From positions 24,173 to 88,172 of the forward strand of contig CANPZC010000010.1 of assembly GCA_947589355.1 (NCBI GenBank): a stretch of DNA of 64,000 bases, written 5' to 3'. This DNA is from an uncultured Clostridia bacterium (GTDB lineage Bacteria > Bacillota > Clostridia > Oscillospirales > Ruminococcaceae). Below, one piece after another: positions 24,236 through 32,452 of this stretch. Both the position numbers and the translations under genes were made by a program. Position 1 is the stretch's first letter. Each line of letters begins with the position of its first letter. The notes below the pieces were generated by a model. That model worked only from the letters and a program-made list of their open reading frames with translations. It was not told the origin of the DNA and ran no database searches.

Positions 24236-26925
24236 TTCGCATTTACCTCATTTTTCTGCTGCTTCACCAAAAGTTCCCTGAACGCCGTTTCGCTCATCGG
24301 TCTGTAGTAGTAATACCCTTGGACCGCATCGCAGTCGTTTTCTTTCAAAAAGTTCACCTGCTCGTCCGTCTCAACGCCCTCCGAAATTACCGAAAGCCCC
24401 AGCTTTTTCGCCAGCATAAGTATAGATTCTATAACTTTGCGCGTCTTGTCCGTCAGCTCGTTTTTCATAAAGAAGTTGCCGTCCAGTTTAAGTACGTCCA
24501 CAGGCAGAACACTTATCAGATTAAGCGTTGAATACCCCGTCCCGAAGTCGTCAACAGAAATTTTAAATCCTCTCGAGCGTATGTCGTTAAGTATCCCTAC
24601 CAGCCTGTCAAAGTTCTTGACGAACGTGCTCTCCGTCATCTCAACTTCAACATTGCTGTGCGGCAGACCGTAATTGTCAACTATCCTTTCAAACTTTTCG
24701 GGGAATTTCGGGTCGCGCAAATGCAGCCGCGATACGTTTACCGAAACCACAGGCAGCTTTATGCCCTCCTCGCTCCACTGCCGCATATTTGAAAATACCC
24801 GCCTGTATACCCAGTGATCCATTTCCAGCACAAACTCGTTGTCCTCAAATATCGGCACGAACGTTCCCGGCTGCAATACAGTGCCGTCGGGTTTGTTCCA
24901 GCGAATAAGCGCCTCCGCACCGTATACAAGCCCCGTGTGCAGGTCAACTTTCGGCTGATATACAGTCTCAAACTCTCCGCCTCGCAAAGCGTTCACCATT
25001 TCGCTCTCTATCTTCTTGCGTTCTTCAAGCGATTTGTTCAGCTCAAAGTCGTAAACTTCCACCTCGCTGTTCATCATGTATCTGCCTTTGGAAAGATTCT
25101 TTATAACAAGGTTCGCTTTGTCTATCGCCGCCGAAAGCTTGTAATTTTCCTTTTCTATCGGGTATAAGCCGCACACGAACGCAAATGATATAAGCGGATA
25201 TTTCCTCGTCATGTCGTCCTCTACCACCTTGAAAAGATACTCCAGCTTTGCTTTCAGTATCTTTATGTCGGTAAGTTTCAAAAGAGCTACAAAGCCCGAA
25301 CCCGAGGATCTCGCCGCTCTCTCGTTCTCGCCCATTATCAGCATAAGTTTGTCAGCGGTCGCTTTCAGTATCTCATCTCCTATAGCATAACCAAATTCAT
25401 CATTTATATTTCTGAAATTGAACACCTTGAAAAGCGCCAGACAGTACTCCTGCTCAAACCCGTGAACTATCTTGTCAGTCTCTATCTCAAATCCCTCGTA
25501 AGTCAGAAGACCCGTCAGCTTGTCTTTGGTCTTAGCGTTGTCCATAAGCTCCGAAATATCCGTCGAGCATATCAAAAACGCATATTCACCGTTGCTTCTC
25601 CTCGTGCATACTATCGCAGTCGAGAGCCATTTTTGCAGCGGCTTTTCAAACGTATCATAGTGGAACACCCCTCGGCTGTCGCAGTCAGTCTCCTCGCCGC
25701 TCTTTATCCGCTCCAGTATCTCTCTTATCGGCTGAGGGCACTGCTCGCCCAGCTTCATTCCCTGAAGCATTTTTTCAGCGTAAGTGTTGTAATATACTAC
25801 CCTGTAGCTTTCTGCATCTACCGAATAACACGCCGTTCTGTTTTCTTCCAGAGCCGCGCGCGAGTATAACAGCTCGTCCTCGGTAGATATGTTCTTTATA
25901 AGATTTACCTGATACACCGAAAACATCTTTGAAAGCGTAACAAGCTCTGTCACAAGCCTCTCGTCGGAAGCAATGTTTACCTTAAAATTCTCAAAACAGA
26001 CCGCTCCCACAAGCGCAAACCCCTGAAACAGCCCTGCGCTCACCGTGCCGCCCTGCGCAAAGCATTTTCCCTCGCTGTAAAGTTTAGTTTTTTCTTGCGT
26101 AAAAAGCTCCGCCCTCTGCGCCTGAGCCGCAGCATCAGTGTCGCGGCTGTTCCACTGTATCATTCCGTTGAGAGCCGTGCTGGCGGTAACTATGTATATC
26201 CTGTCAAGCTCGTAAAGCTGCCCTAAAAACGCCAGCACATCTTTTACCACCGCGCTGCTTTCCTCACCCGAAGAAAACTTGTCAAACGAATAATCAAGCG
26301 CCTGCTGCATACGGCTGACGCCCTTCTGCTCCTTGTCAGATACGCCCCCTTCGCTTTCTTCCTCGCTTTCGTATATCGCAAACCCGTTGCCCGAGCTGTT
26401 TTCCTTAACCTTGAAAAGCGCAAGCTCCGCAGCCTTAAAAAGCTCCGATACCGTCATCTTGTTTTCCAGTACCGCCGCGCCTGCCTCAGCCGTAGGTCTC
26501 ACACCGTCTGCAAAATCGGCAGCCCTTACCCTGTATACTATTTTAGAAATAAGCTTTTCCAGTTCTATCCTGTTTGCAAAGCCGCTGGTAAACACCGCAA
26601 ACCTGTCCACGCCTGCAACGCCGACAATATCTCTCTTTCCGCACGCGCCGACTATCACCCTCGCCACCAGCGCTAAGGCATCGCCCATCATGTCGTAATA
26701 GTCCACACCGTCAGGCAGTTCGTCCTGAGACGGCAGGGAAATACCGCCTATATCCACCAGTATAAGAGCGTGCGACATACCCTTGTTCTCTGCGATCCTC
26801 CTCGCCGCCGTCTCTATCACAGTCTTGGTGTCGGGCAGCCAGCTGAGTTTATCGCCGTATATTTTCATATTTACATTATTTATACCTGCTATACCTGCTA
26901 TAGTATTTGTGCTGTTGCTTTCCAT
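24232..26925 (-). CDS. Multidomain c-di-GMP phosphodiesterase (degenerate GGDEF, GAF, PAS, degenerate GGDEF, EAL)
   Basis: An 897-residue cytoplasmic protein without transmembrane helices. Approximate order: a GGDEF-like domain with the signature reduced to GVDRF (about 20-180); a GAF-like domain (205-345); a PAS-like domain (350-450); a second GGDEF-like domain with SGSGF in place of GGDEF (460-615); and an EAL domain (640-890) with AEALIRW, NVSRLHL, EMTES, DDFGTGYSTL, KLDG, SEGVETDEQ and QGYYYYRPM. The EAL catalytic residues appear intact and both GGDEF sites look inactive, so it should degrade c-di-GMP, with the other domains sensing. It is translationally coupled to trkA. Confidence 0.88.
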   Translation of the reverse strand: MESNSTNTIAGIAGINNVNMKIYGDKLSWLPDTKTVIETAARRIAENKGMSHALILVDIGGISLPSQDELPDGVDYYDMMGDALALVARVIVGACGKRDIVGVAGVDRFAVFTSGFANRIELEKLISKIVYRVRAADFADGVRPTAEAGAAVLENKMTVSELFKAAELALFKVKENSSGNGFAIYESEEESEGGVSDKEQKGVSRMQQALDYSFDKFSSGEESSAVVKDVLAFLGQLYELDRIYIVTASTALNGMIQWNSRDTDAAAQAQRAELFTQEKTKLYSEGKCFAQGGTVSAGLFQGFALVGAVCFENFKVNIASDERLVTELVTLSKMFSVYQVNLIKNISTEDELLYSRAALEENRTACYSVDAESYRVVYYNTYAEKMLQGMKLGEQCPQPIREILERIKSGEETDCDSRGVFHYDTFEKPLQKWLSTAIVCTRRSNGEYAFLICSTDISELMDNAKTKDKLTGLLTYEGFEIETDKIVHGFEQEYCLALFKVFNFRNINDEFGYAIGDEILKATADKLMLIMGENERAARSSGSGFVALLKLTDIKILKAKLEYLFKVVEDDMTRKYPLISFAFVCGLYPIEKENYKLSAAIDKANLVIKNLSKGRYMMNSEVEVYDFELNKSLEERKKIESEMVNALRGGEFETVYQPKVDLHTGLVYGAEALIRWNKPDGTVLQPGTFVPIFEDNEFVLEMDHWVYRRVFSNMRQWSEEGIKLPVVSVNVSRLHLRDPKFPEKFERIVDNYGLPHSNVEVEMTESTFVKNFDRLVGILNDIRSRGFKISVDDFGTGYSTLNLISVLPVDVLKLDGNFFMKNELTDKTRKVIESILMLAKKLGLSVISEGVETDEQVNFLKENDCDAVQGYYYYRPMSETAFRELLVKQQKNEVNAK

Positions 26926-27157
26926 GTTGGCGCATACCTCTCTTCAGATAAATAATTACATTCTTTTTTATTTTATCACATTTCGCCTCTTTTGTAAAGT
27001 CGCGAACCCCCATTTTGCCTGCCGCAGCCTATTATTTGTACAATATGCTAAATTTTCGGCAGTAAAAATGTCATTTAAGCCGAAATTTCCGTTTACATCT
27101 TGCAAATGCCTACAATAATCGTGCTTAATAGCCTCTCCGTATATTTTTCGACATTTT

Positions 27158-27186
27158 TTGACAAACTAAGCCAAATGAATTATAAT
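27158..27186 (+). promoter_or_regulatory. Consensus promoter for the DUF3048 lipoprotein
   Basis: TTGACA (27158-27163), 17 bases, TATAAT (27181-27186): a perfect sigma-A promoter. The rest of the 26926-27211 gap shows no other structure. Confidence 0.85.
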
Positions 27187-27211
27187 ATATACGAAAGGTG
27201 TTGAATATATT

Positions 27212-28357
27212 TTGAAAATTAAAATACACAAACTCGCAGCCGCCGCGGCAGCACTACTGTGCGCTGTAACGCTGGTTTCCTGCGGCTCAAAGGGCGGCTC
27301 ATCTAAGGCAAACGCCTCTGTAACACAGCAAACCACCACTGCAACTACAACTTCTGTAACCACCGCAGCCACCACCCCTGCCATAACTCAGCCCGAGGAA
27401 ACCACCACCACTCCCGAAGAAAAGCCCGTCCCCAATGGCAAGTATAACAATCTCACAGGTGAATACACTTTGTCAGATGCCGCAGTAGGCAAACGCCCCA
27501 TAGCGGTAATGGTAAACAATATAACTTTCTCTCTCCCTCAATACGGCATTGCCGCCGCGGATATGATAATAGAATGTCCCGTCGAGGGCACAATAACGCG
27601 CCTTATGGCAGTCTACGGCGATATGACTAAAATACCAAGCGTCTGCTCGATCCGCTCCTGCCGCTATTATTTCCCCATTTTAGCTCAAAGCTTCGATGCC
27701 GTCTATATGCACTGGGGCAAAGACGAAACAGTCGCGAAAGATACCCTCGAAAGCCTCAAGATAGACAGGCTCGACGGCTATAACAATTCGTTCGTTTTCG
27801 GGCGCGACGAAGAAAGAATGAAAACCTTTGCCTATGAGCATACAGGCTATTATAAAGGCGCTCTCACCGAGCAGGCTCTCGATCAGGCAGGAATAAGAAA
27901 AACTCTGAAAGATGATAAAAATAAGCCCGTCTTCCCATTTTGTGAGGAAGCGCAGGCAGTTTCTGATACACAATGCACCAAATGTAAAGCGGTATTTTCA
28001 GCCGATTATTTCAGCGATTTTGCCTATAACGCAGACGAAGATGTCTACTATAAAAGCCACAACGGCGCGCCGCATATAGATAGTTCCACAGGTCAACAGC
28101 TCGCCTTTGAAAATGTGTTCATACTGGGCACAACAACAAGAATAATAAACCAAAATAACCTGCTTATCTCGCTTGACTGGCACGGCGGCGACGGCTACTA
28201 TATCTCGCACGGCAGTATAACACCGATAAAGTGGTCAAAAGCCGATGAATTTGCCGATATAGTCATAACCGACAAAAACGGCAGCGTAATAAATATAAAC
28301 CCCGGCAAAAGCTACCTCGGCTTCACCCCACGCCTCAGCGATACTATCTACAGCTGA
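27212..28357 (+). CDS. DUF3048 family lipoprotein (YerB-like)
   Basis: A 381-residue exported lipoprotein. The signal ends in LVSC (Cys24), followed by a Thr-rich linker (30-70). The body has the DUF3048 signatures KRPIAVMVNNI, LPQYGIAAADMIIECPVEGTITRLMAVY, IRSCRYYFPILAQSFDAVYMHWG and a C-terminal YKSHNGAPHIDSSTGQQLAFENVFI. The function of the family is unknown. The TTG start at 27212 follows AAAGGTG and a perfect promoter, so the gene is probably strongly and independently transcribed. Confidence 0.92.
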   Translation: MKIKIHKLAAAAAALLCAVTLVSCGSKGGSSKANASVTQQTTTATTTSVTTAATTPAITQPEETTTTPEEKPVPNGKYNNLTGEYTLSDAAVGKRPIAVMVNNITFSLPQYGIAAADMIIECPVEGTITRLMAVYGDMTKIPSVCSIRSCRYYFPILAQSFDAVYMHWGKDETVAKDTLESLKIDRLDGYNNSFVFGRDEERMKTFAYEHTGYYKGALTEQALDQAGIRKTLKDDKNKPVFPFCEEAQAVSDTQCTKCKAVFSADYFSDFAYNADEDVYYKSHNGAPHIDSSTGQQLAFENVFILGTTTRIINQNNLLISLDWHGGDGYYISHGSITPIKWSKADEFADIVITDKNGSVININPGKSYLGFTPRLSDTIYS

Positions 28358-28365
28358 TATAATTT

Positions 28366-28395
28366 CACCCCGAACATCAAGTCCGGGGTGTTTTT
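28366..28395 (+). terminator. Terminator after the DUF3048 gene
   Basis: CACCCCG (28366-28372) pairs with CGGGGTG (28384-28390), followed by TTTTT. Confidence 0.85.
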
Positions 28396-28454
28396 ATCAC
28401 ATCATTTTACACAAAAAAGGCACCTCGGCTTTTTAGCTGAGATGCCATTTATTG

Positions 28455-29543
28455 TTACATATCTATACCGCCTGCGGCAGCAGCAACGCCGCCTATCATT
28501 TCTTCAAGGTTAGGTCTGTTCGGCGAGTATTCAAGCGCATCGGCACGTGAAATTTTACCCGTCTGGAACAGCTTTCTAAGGCTGTCGTTCATCAGGCACA
28601 TACCCGACTTCGAGTTCGACATAAGCGACGGCAGCTGATGACCCTTTTCTGTTCTTATCATATTAGCCACCGCATCGTTGCCAAGCAGTATTTCCAGTGC
28701 CGCAACTCTTCCTTTGCCGTCACGCGTAGGAACAAGTATCTGCGATATAACAGCCTTAAGCAGCATAGAAAGCTGCGAACGCACCTGACCTTGCGAGTTG
28801 GTCGGGAATACGTCTATGATTCTGTCAATAGTCTGCGGCGCGTTTGTCGTGTGCAGAGAAGCTATGACCAAGTGTCCCGTCTCAGCCGCGGTAATTGCCA
28901 GCGAAATGGTCTCATAGTCTCTCATCTCACCTACGAGTATAACATCGGGGTCTTCACGCAGCGCGCTCCTCAAAGCCCCGTCAAACGAGTCAACGTCCGC
29001 GCCTATCTCTCTTTGGTGAATAGTCGCAACGCTCGCAGCGTATTTGTATTCCACAGGGTCTTCTATCGTCAGTATGTGAACAGGTCTTGTCTTGTTTATG
29101 TGGTTTACCATAGCCGCCATAGTCGTTGACTTACCGCTGCCCGTTGCGCCCGTAACAAGAATCATGCCTTTTTGCAGCGTGCAAAGGTCGCTCATAAGTT
29201 TCGAGGGCAGACCCAGCTCCGAGAACGACGGCACTTTTGAATTGAGCAAACGTATGCTTGCCGCTATCTTGCCCATCTGCCTGAACACGTTTACTCTCTG
29301 GCGCGAGCCGTCCGAAGTCTCCATCGAAAAGTCAAGATCCTGACCCGCTCTTAAAGCCTTTTCCTGATCGGCAGAAAGCATAGAAAGTATCGTGCGGCTA
29401 ACTACCTCATCGTCAATATCCTCCAGCCGCTCCAGCTTGCCGTTTATTCTGAAAACGGTGGGCGCGCCAACTGTAAGGTGAATATCGGAAGCTTTCTGCT
29501 CCCTTGCGAACATTATAAGATCTTCAACCGTAAATGATGACAT
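28455..29543 (-). CDS. pilT: PilT-type pilus retraction ATPase
   Basis: A 362-residue secretion-type hexameric ATPase. ASDIHLTVG opens the N-terminal domain; Walker A is TGATGSGKSTTMAAM; the Asp box reads TIEDPVEYKY; Walker B is LREDPDVILVGEMRD; the His box is GHLVIASLHTTNA. These fit PilT rather than PilB (shorter, no tetracysteine motif). PilT powers retraction of type IV pili. No other pilus gene is nearby, so its partners must lie elsewhere or it has another role. A cobU gene lies just upstream. Confidence 0.93.
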   Translation of the reverse strand: MSSFTVEDLIMFAREQKASDIHLTVGAPTVFRINGKLERLEDIDDEVVSRTILSMLSADQEKALRAGQDLDFSMETSDGSRQRVNVFRQMGKIAASIRLLNSKVPSFSELGLPSKLMSDLCTLQKGMILVTGATGSGKSTTMAAMVNHINKTRPVHILTIEDPVEYKYAASVATIHQREIGADVDSFDGALRSALREDPDVILVGEMRDYETISLAITAAETGHLVIASLHTTNAPQTIDRIIDVFPTNSQGQVRSQLSMLLKAVISQILVPTRDGKGRVAALEILLGNDAVANMIRTEKGHQLPSLMSNSKSGMCLMNDSLRKLFQTGKISRADALEYSPNRPNLEEMIGGVAAAAGGIDM

Positions 29544-29559
29544 ATCTTTTTTCCTCCGA

Positions 29560-30102
29560 TCATCTTATTCTGAACTGTATTCCGCTTGCAGAAAGATAAA
29601 CCTCCTGCGCTATGTTTGCAATGCGCTGATTTACAAAGCCTATTATCTCGCGCTCCGTTGCCAGAGCCTTGTCGTCAGAGGGCAGCGAAAATCCCGTTTC
29701 CACGGTAATTATCACCATGTCCCCGTGAACTTTCTCAACACAAGCTATCATAGACTGCACTTCGTCTATTATCTGCTTTTCTATGCGCTTTTTCTGCTCG
29801 TATTTAAGCTGCGCCGCGTCATCGCATTCGCGCTTTATTACCTGCCTTGTGTATGACACCAACCCGTCGAATATAAAGAACTTGTGGTCTTTAACAAGCT
29901 CTAGAGGCTCTTTAACGTCCTCGCGTATATCCCACATGACGTCGTTCTTGCTGTTATTATACTCTATCCTGCGTTTTATATCCTCCGAAAGCTCCTTGTC
30001 GGTGTGGATATAAAGCACATTGTCGCAGGCGGCAAAATAGTTTATAGCCCAGCGAGTTTTACCGCTTGAAGCTCCGCCTGTAACCACTGTTATCGTGGAC
30101 AT
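29560..30102 (-). CDS. cobU: Adenosylcobinamide kinase/phosphate guanylyltransferase (CobU-like)
   Basis: A 180-residue P-loop protein. GGASSGKTRWAINYF is the CobU-type Walker A; IFDGLVSYT, VIITVETGFSLP and the closing REIIGFVNQRIANIAQEVYLSASGIQFRIR match the family's C-terminal segment. CobU phosphorylates adenosylcobinamide and transfers GMP to it during B12 salvage. No other cobalamin gene is in the window. The GFS.P and LSASGI motifs are somewhat divergent, so substrate specificity is less sure than family. Confidence 0.85.
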   Translation of the reverse strand: MSTITVVTGGASSGKTRWAINYFAACDNVLYIHTDKELSEDIKRRIEYNNSKNDVMWDIREDVKEPLELVKDHKFFIFDGLVSYTRQVIKRECDDAAQLKYEQKKRIEKQIIDEVQSMIACVEKVHGDMVIITVETGFSLPSDDKALATEREIIGFVNQRIANIAQEVYLSASGIQFRIR

Positions 30103-30285
30103 ATGATCCCTCCCTGAATTTCAGCGTATCAGAATATTTTCCCCTTTGCGAAAATAATGATATATATTTAATTTAACATATTAACTTTCGTTTGTCAAGC
30201 GGCATTAAAGCACATACAAAAACTTTATGACTTCATACAAATAACGCACCCGTCTTTTGGCGAAAAATACATAAGCTCATCGGCG

Positions 30286-30318
30286 TGAGGCGGCTCGGGT
30301 TCGGCTCTCCACTGCTAA
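30286..30318. repeat. 33-bp exact inverted copy of the end of the 192-bp element
   Basis: These 33 bases are the exact reverse complement of 16725-16757. The copy lies next to the terminator at the 3' end of the phage-like cluster. The rest of the 30103-30360 gap shows no gene. Confidence 0.85.
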
Positions 30319-30350
30319 AAGGCACGCCCCATACTTTTGCAAAGCGTGCC
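30317..30350 (-). terminator. Terminator at the end of the phage-like cluster
   Basis: GGCACGC (30321-30327) pairs with GCGTGCC (30344-30350); on the minus strand the stem is followed by TTTTAGC. Confidence 0.7.
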
Positions 30351-30360
30351 TTGTGTATTA

Positions 30361-31299
30361 TCAAAGGGCTTTGGTGTATTCGTCACCGTAGCACCATAAA
30401 GTTGTAAGCGTTCCCTTGCTGTTCACCGTAAGGTCAATGCGGCTTATCTCTTTTCCCTGCGCCGTTATTCCCTGCGCCGAAAAATTCACCGCCTGCCGAA
30501 TATCTTCGCCGTTATATCCGTTGTAGCATACCTTTATATACTCCGCCGCGCGCGCGGCATAGTCAGCCCTGCTTTTCATCGCCTCGTCGGGGTCGCTCAG
30601 CCACTGCCTGTCAAAAGAAATGTGCTTGTGGCGTATTACGTCAAGGTCTACAGCGCTTTGGTCTGTAAGATTGTAAGTATTGTAAGTGCCCTCAACATCT
30701 CTCATGTGGTAGTGAGATATAATGTGTGAAAGCCCCACCCCTCGTGATACCGAAACTATGTCGCCCTCGGGAACGTCAAGAGCAGGCAAAGCCGTATCTT
30801 TTGTAACTCTCACAGTGTTGCTTTTTGAAATGTACGGGTACTCCTTGCAGTATTTTCTCGCAAACGCAGCCGCCGCGCCCCACATCGTGTCGTTGTCTTT
30901 TATGTATACGTAATTTATAGTATCATCAAGCTGTTCATATTCAACATTCGGCAAAACTATCGTGCTGTTCATAAGCTTTTCAAACGTAGTATTTGTGTAC
31001 ATTCCCGGTGTCAGCTGGTTTTGCCCCAAAGCCGCTGAAAACCCCTTTGAAGAAAAGCTTATTATGCCAAATCCGTTTTTGTAAGTCCACTCCGCCTTGT
31101 CGGGCAAACCATAATGCATAAGCGTGTCACCGTCAAAAAGAGATACAGCCTTTATCATGCCCTGCGGCGGCGAAGTCAACATCGCCCTGCCCGAAAGCGT
31201 CGTGTACGGCGTGTAGCGTTCTTTGGTAAAACGAATATCCACAATACTTCCCGTAAAAATGTTGCTCTGACCGTTTACCGAAAATTCAAGAGAGAACAT
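30361..31299 (-). CDS. Phage late-control D / baseplate hub-like protein
   Basis: A 312-residue protein, last gene of the phage-like cluster. The layout (beta-rich N-terminus with GSIVDIRFTKERYTPYTTLSG; NDTMWGAAAAFARKYCKEYPYIS; repeated DTINYVYIKD and VSRGVGLSHIISHY segments; a C-terminal LTVNSKGTLTTLWCYGDEY) resembles gpD/gp44-type hub proteins that cap contractile tails. No lysozyme domain is attached. AAAGGGGG lies seven bases before the ATG. The assignment is by fold-like pattern and context, not by a diagnostic motif. Confidence 0.6.
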   Translation of the reverse strand: MFSLEFSVNGQSNIFTGSIVDIRFTKERYTPYTTLSGRAMLTSPPQGMIKAVSLFDGDTLMHYGLPDKAEWTYKNGFGIISFSSKGFSAALGQNQLTPGMYTNTTFEKLMNSTIVLPNVEYEQLDDTINYVYIKDNDTMWGAAAAFARKYCKEYPYISKSNTVRVTKDTALPALDVPEGDIVSVSRGVGLSHIISHYHMRDVEGTYNTYNLTDQSAVDLDVIRHKHISFDRQWLSDPDEAMKSRADYAARAAEYIKVCYNGYNGEDIRQAVNFSAQGITAQGKEISRIDLTVNSKGTLTTLWCYGDEYTKAL

Positions 31300-31313
31300 T
31301 CAGATCCCCCTTT

Positions 31314-31652
31314 TCATACGTGAAATGCCATAGAATACTCTGCAAAACCGTCATTAGCTTCGGGCTCTATAATAAAGCTGTCAAGCATAGCCGCCGTGAA
31401 AGATACCCCGTCCACAGTCAGGTCATTTGTCTGCGCTACCATGGGCTTCGCGGTATCCAGAAGCTTCTTGCAGTCAAACGACGGCAGTTTACCGCTTATC
31501 TTTATAGTAGTCGCAGCCTTGCCCACTTTCACAGTGCGAATGTTGCCGTTTATCAGCGCGATCTCAGTCAGCTTGTCCTCAGCCGTAACACTGTAACCCG
31601 AAATATTCAGCGTAATAGTACCGTATGTAAAAGAAATTTTTCTTCCGTTCAT
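31314..31652 (-). CDS. Small tail-associated protein of the phage-like cluster
   Basis: A 112-residue, beta-rich protein (ISFTYGTITLNISGYSVTAED; ATTIKISGKLPSFDCKKLL; GFAEYSMAFHV). Position between the connector-like genes and the hub gene suggests a tail tube or hub-adaptor role, but I recognise no diagnostic motif. AGGAGG gives a strong ribosome site. It abuts the upstream gene by one base. Confidence 0.5.
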   Translation of the reverse strand: MNGRKISFTYGTITLNISGYSVTAEDKLTEIALINGNIRTVKVGKAATTIKISGKLPSFDCKKLLDTAKPMVAQTNDLTVDGVSFTAAMLDSFIIEPEANDGFAEYSMAFHV

Positions 31653-31653
31653 A

Positions 31654-32049
31654 TCATGCCTCCTCTGCCGCAGCGTATGCAGCCGTTACGTTTATCTCGC
31701 ACTGTACCCTTTTGTGAAGCTCGTTTCTCTTGGGCGCGGTTACAGAAAAATGTATGTCGTAAAGCGTTTCGTCAGCAGTAAAACAAAGCTGCAATCTCTC
31801 CACCATGTTAAGCAGATCTTCCGTACCCAAAGGCGATGCTGCCAGAGCCGTTGCTTTCAGCTTTTTGTTTATGCCTAAGTAGTTTTTGCCCGAAAGCGCC
31901 AGCCATTCTTCCACAAGCTCGCCGCCCTCATCGCTGATGAATATCACAGGCGTGTCATAAAGCGTAACAGGGTCGTTGTCAACAAAACTTTCAGTCACCT
32001 TGAAACCTGCCTTTGCGGCAGCCGATGTAACACATTCTTTAAGCGTAAT
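31654..32049 (-). CDS. Phage-like minor head/tail protein with apparent ATT start
   Basis: A 131-residue protein if it starts at the ATT at 32047-32049, where AGGGGG lies nine bases upstream and the frame reads ITLKECVTSAAKAGFKVTESF. The first standard start is GTG at 31998, without a good ribosome site. The C-terminal half (FSVTAPKRNELHKRVQCEIN) resembles head-tail completion or tail-terminator proteins (HK97 gp10/Gp22-type), by position only. It overlaps the preceding gene by 11 bases. Confidence 0.55.
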   Translation of the reverse strand: MTLKECVTSAAAKAGFKVTESFVDNDPVTLYDTPVIFISDEGGELVEEWLALSGKNYLGINKKLKATALAASPLGTEDLLNMVERLQLCFTADETLYDIHFSVTAPKRNELHKRVQCEINVTAAYAAAEEA

Positions 32050-32437
32050 AGTTATCTACCCCCTGAAAATAAAAGTCGTCAGCCGTTTCGTTTTCTTCAA
32101 GCATATCGCCCAGCCGCGCCAGAGCATCTTTTTTTAGCTTCTCAGCCTCGCCCGATGTCGCATTGCTCTTGCCGTTTGCCGCAAATACCCCCGTTTCGGT
32201 AACAGTCGGTTCCAAAGCCGCCGCACCCAAACGCGCTAAGTCGCAAAGAGCTATGCAAGCCGCCGCATGGCAAACAGCAGTTGCCTCTTTCGGGTTCTCC
32301 GGTTCGCGAATAAGCTTTGAACACAGGTAACTCGCCGCGCACTGAGCAAGTTCGGCAGCCTGTGCGCGCCTGCTGTTAGGCAAACGCGCGTATAAGCATA
32401 CCATTTCAACTACCTTGTCATTGTCGATAGTAAACAT
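32039..32437 (-). CDS. Head-tail connector-like protein
   Basis: A 132-residue, mainly helical protein (ARLPNSRRAQAAELAQCAAS; ATAVCHAAACIALCDLARLG; EAEKLKKDALARLGDMLEE). It directly follows the capsid gene, the place of the head-tail adaptor (gp6-like) in HK97-type modules. No diagnostic motif is visible. AGGTGATGAA precedes the ATG. Its stop overlaps the next gene. Confidence 0.5.
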   Translation of the reverse strand: MFTIDNDKVVEMVCLYARLPNSRRAQAAELAQCAASYLCSKLIREPENPKEATAVCHAAACIALCDLARLGAAALEPTVTETGVFAANGKSNATSGEAEKLKKDALARLGDMLEENETADDFYFQGVDNYYA

Positions 32438-32452
32438 TTCATCACCTGCTTA

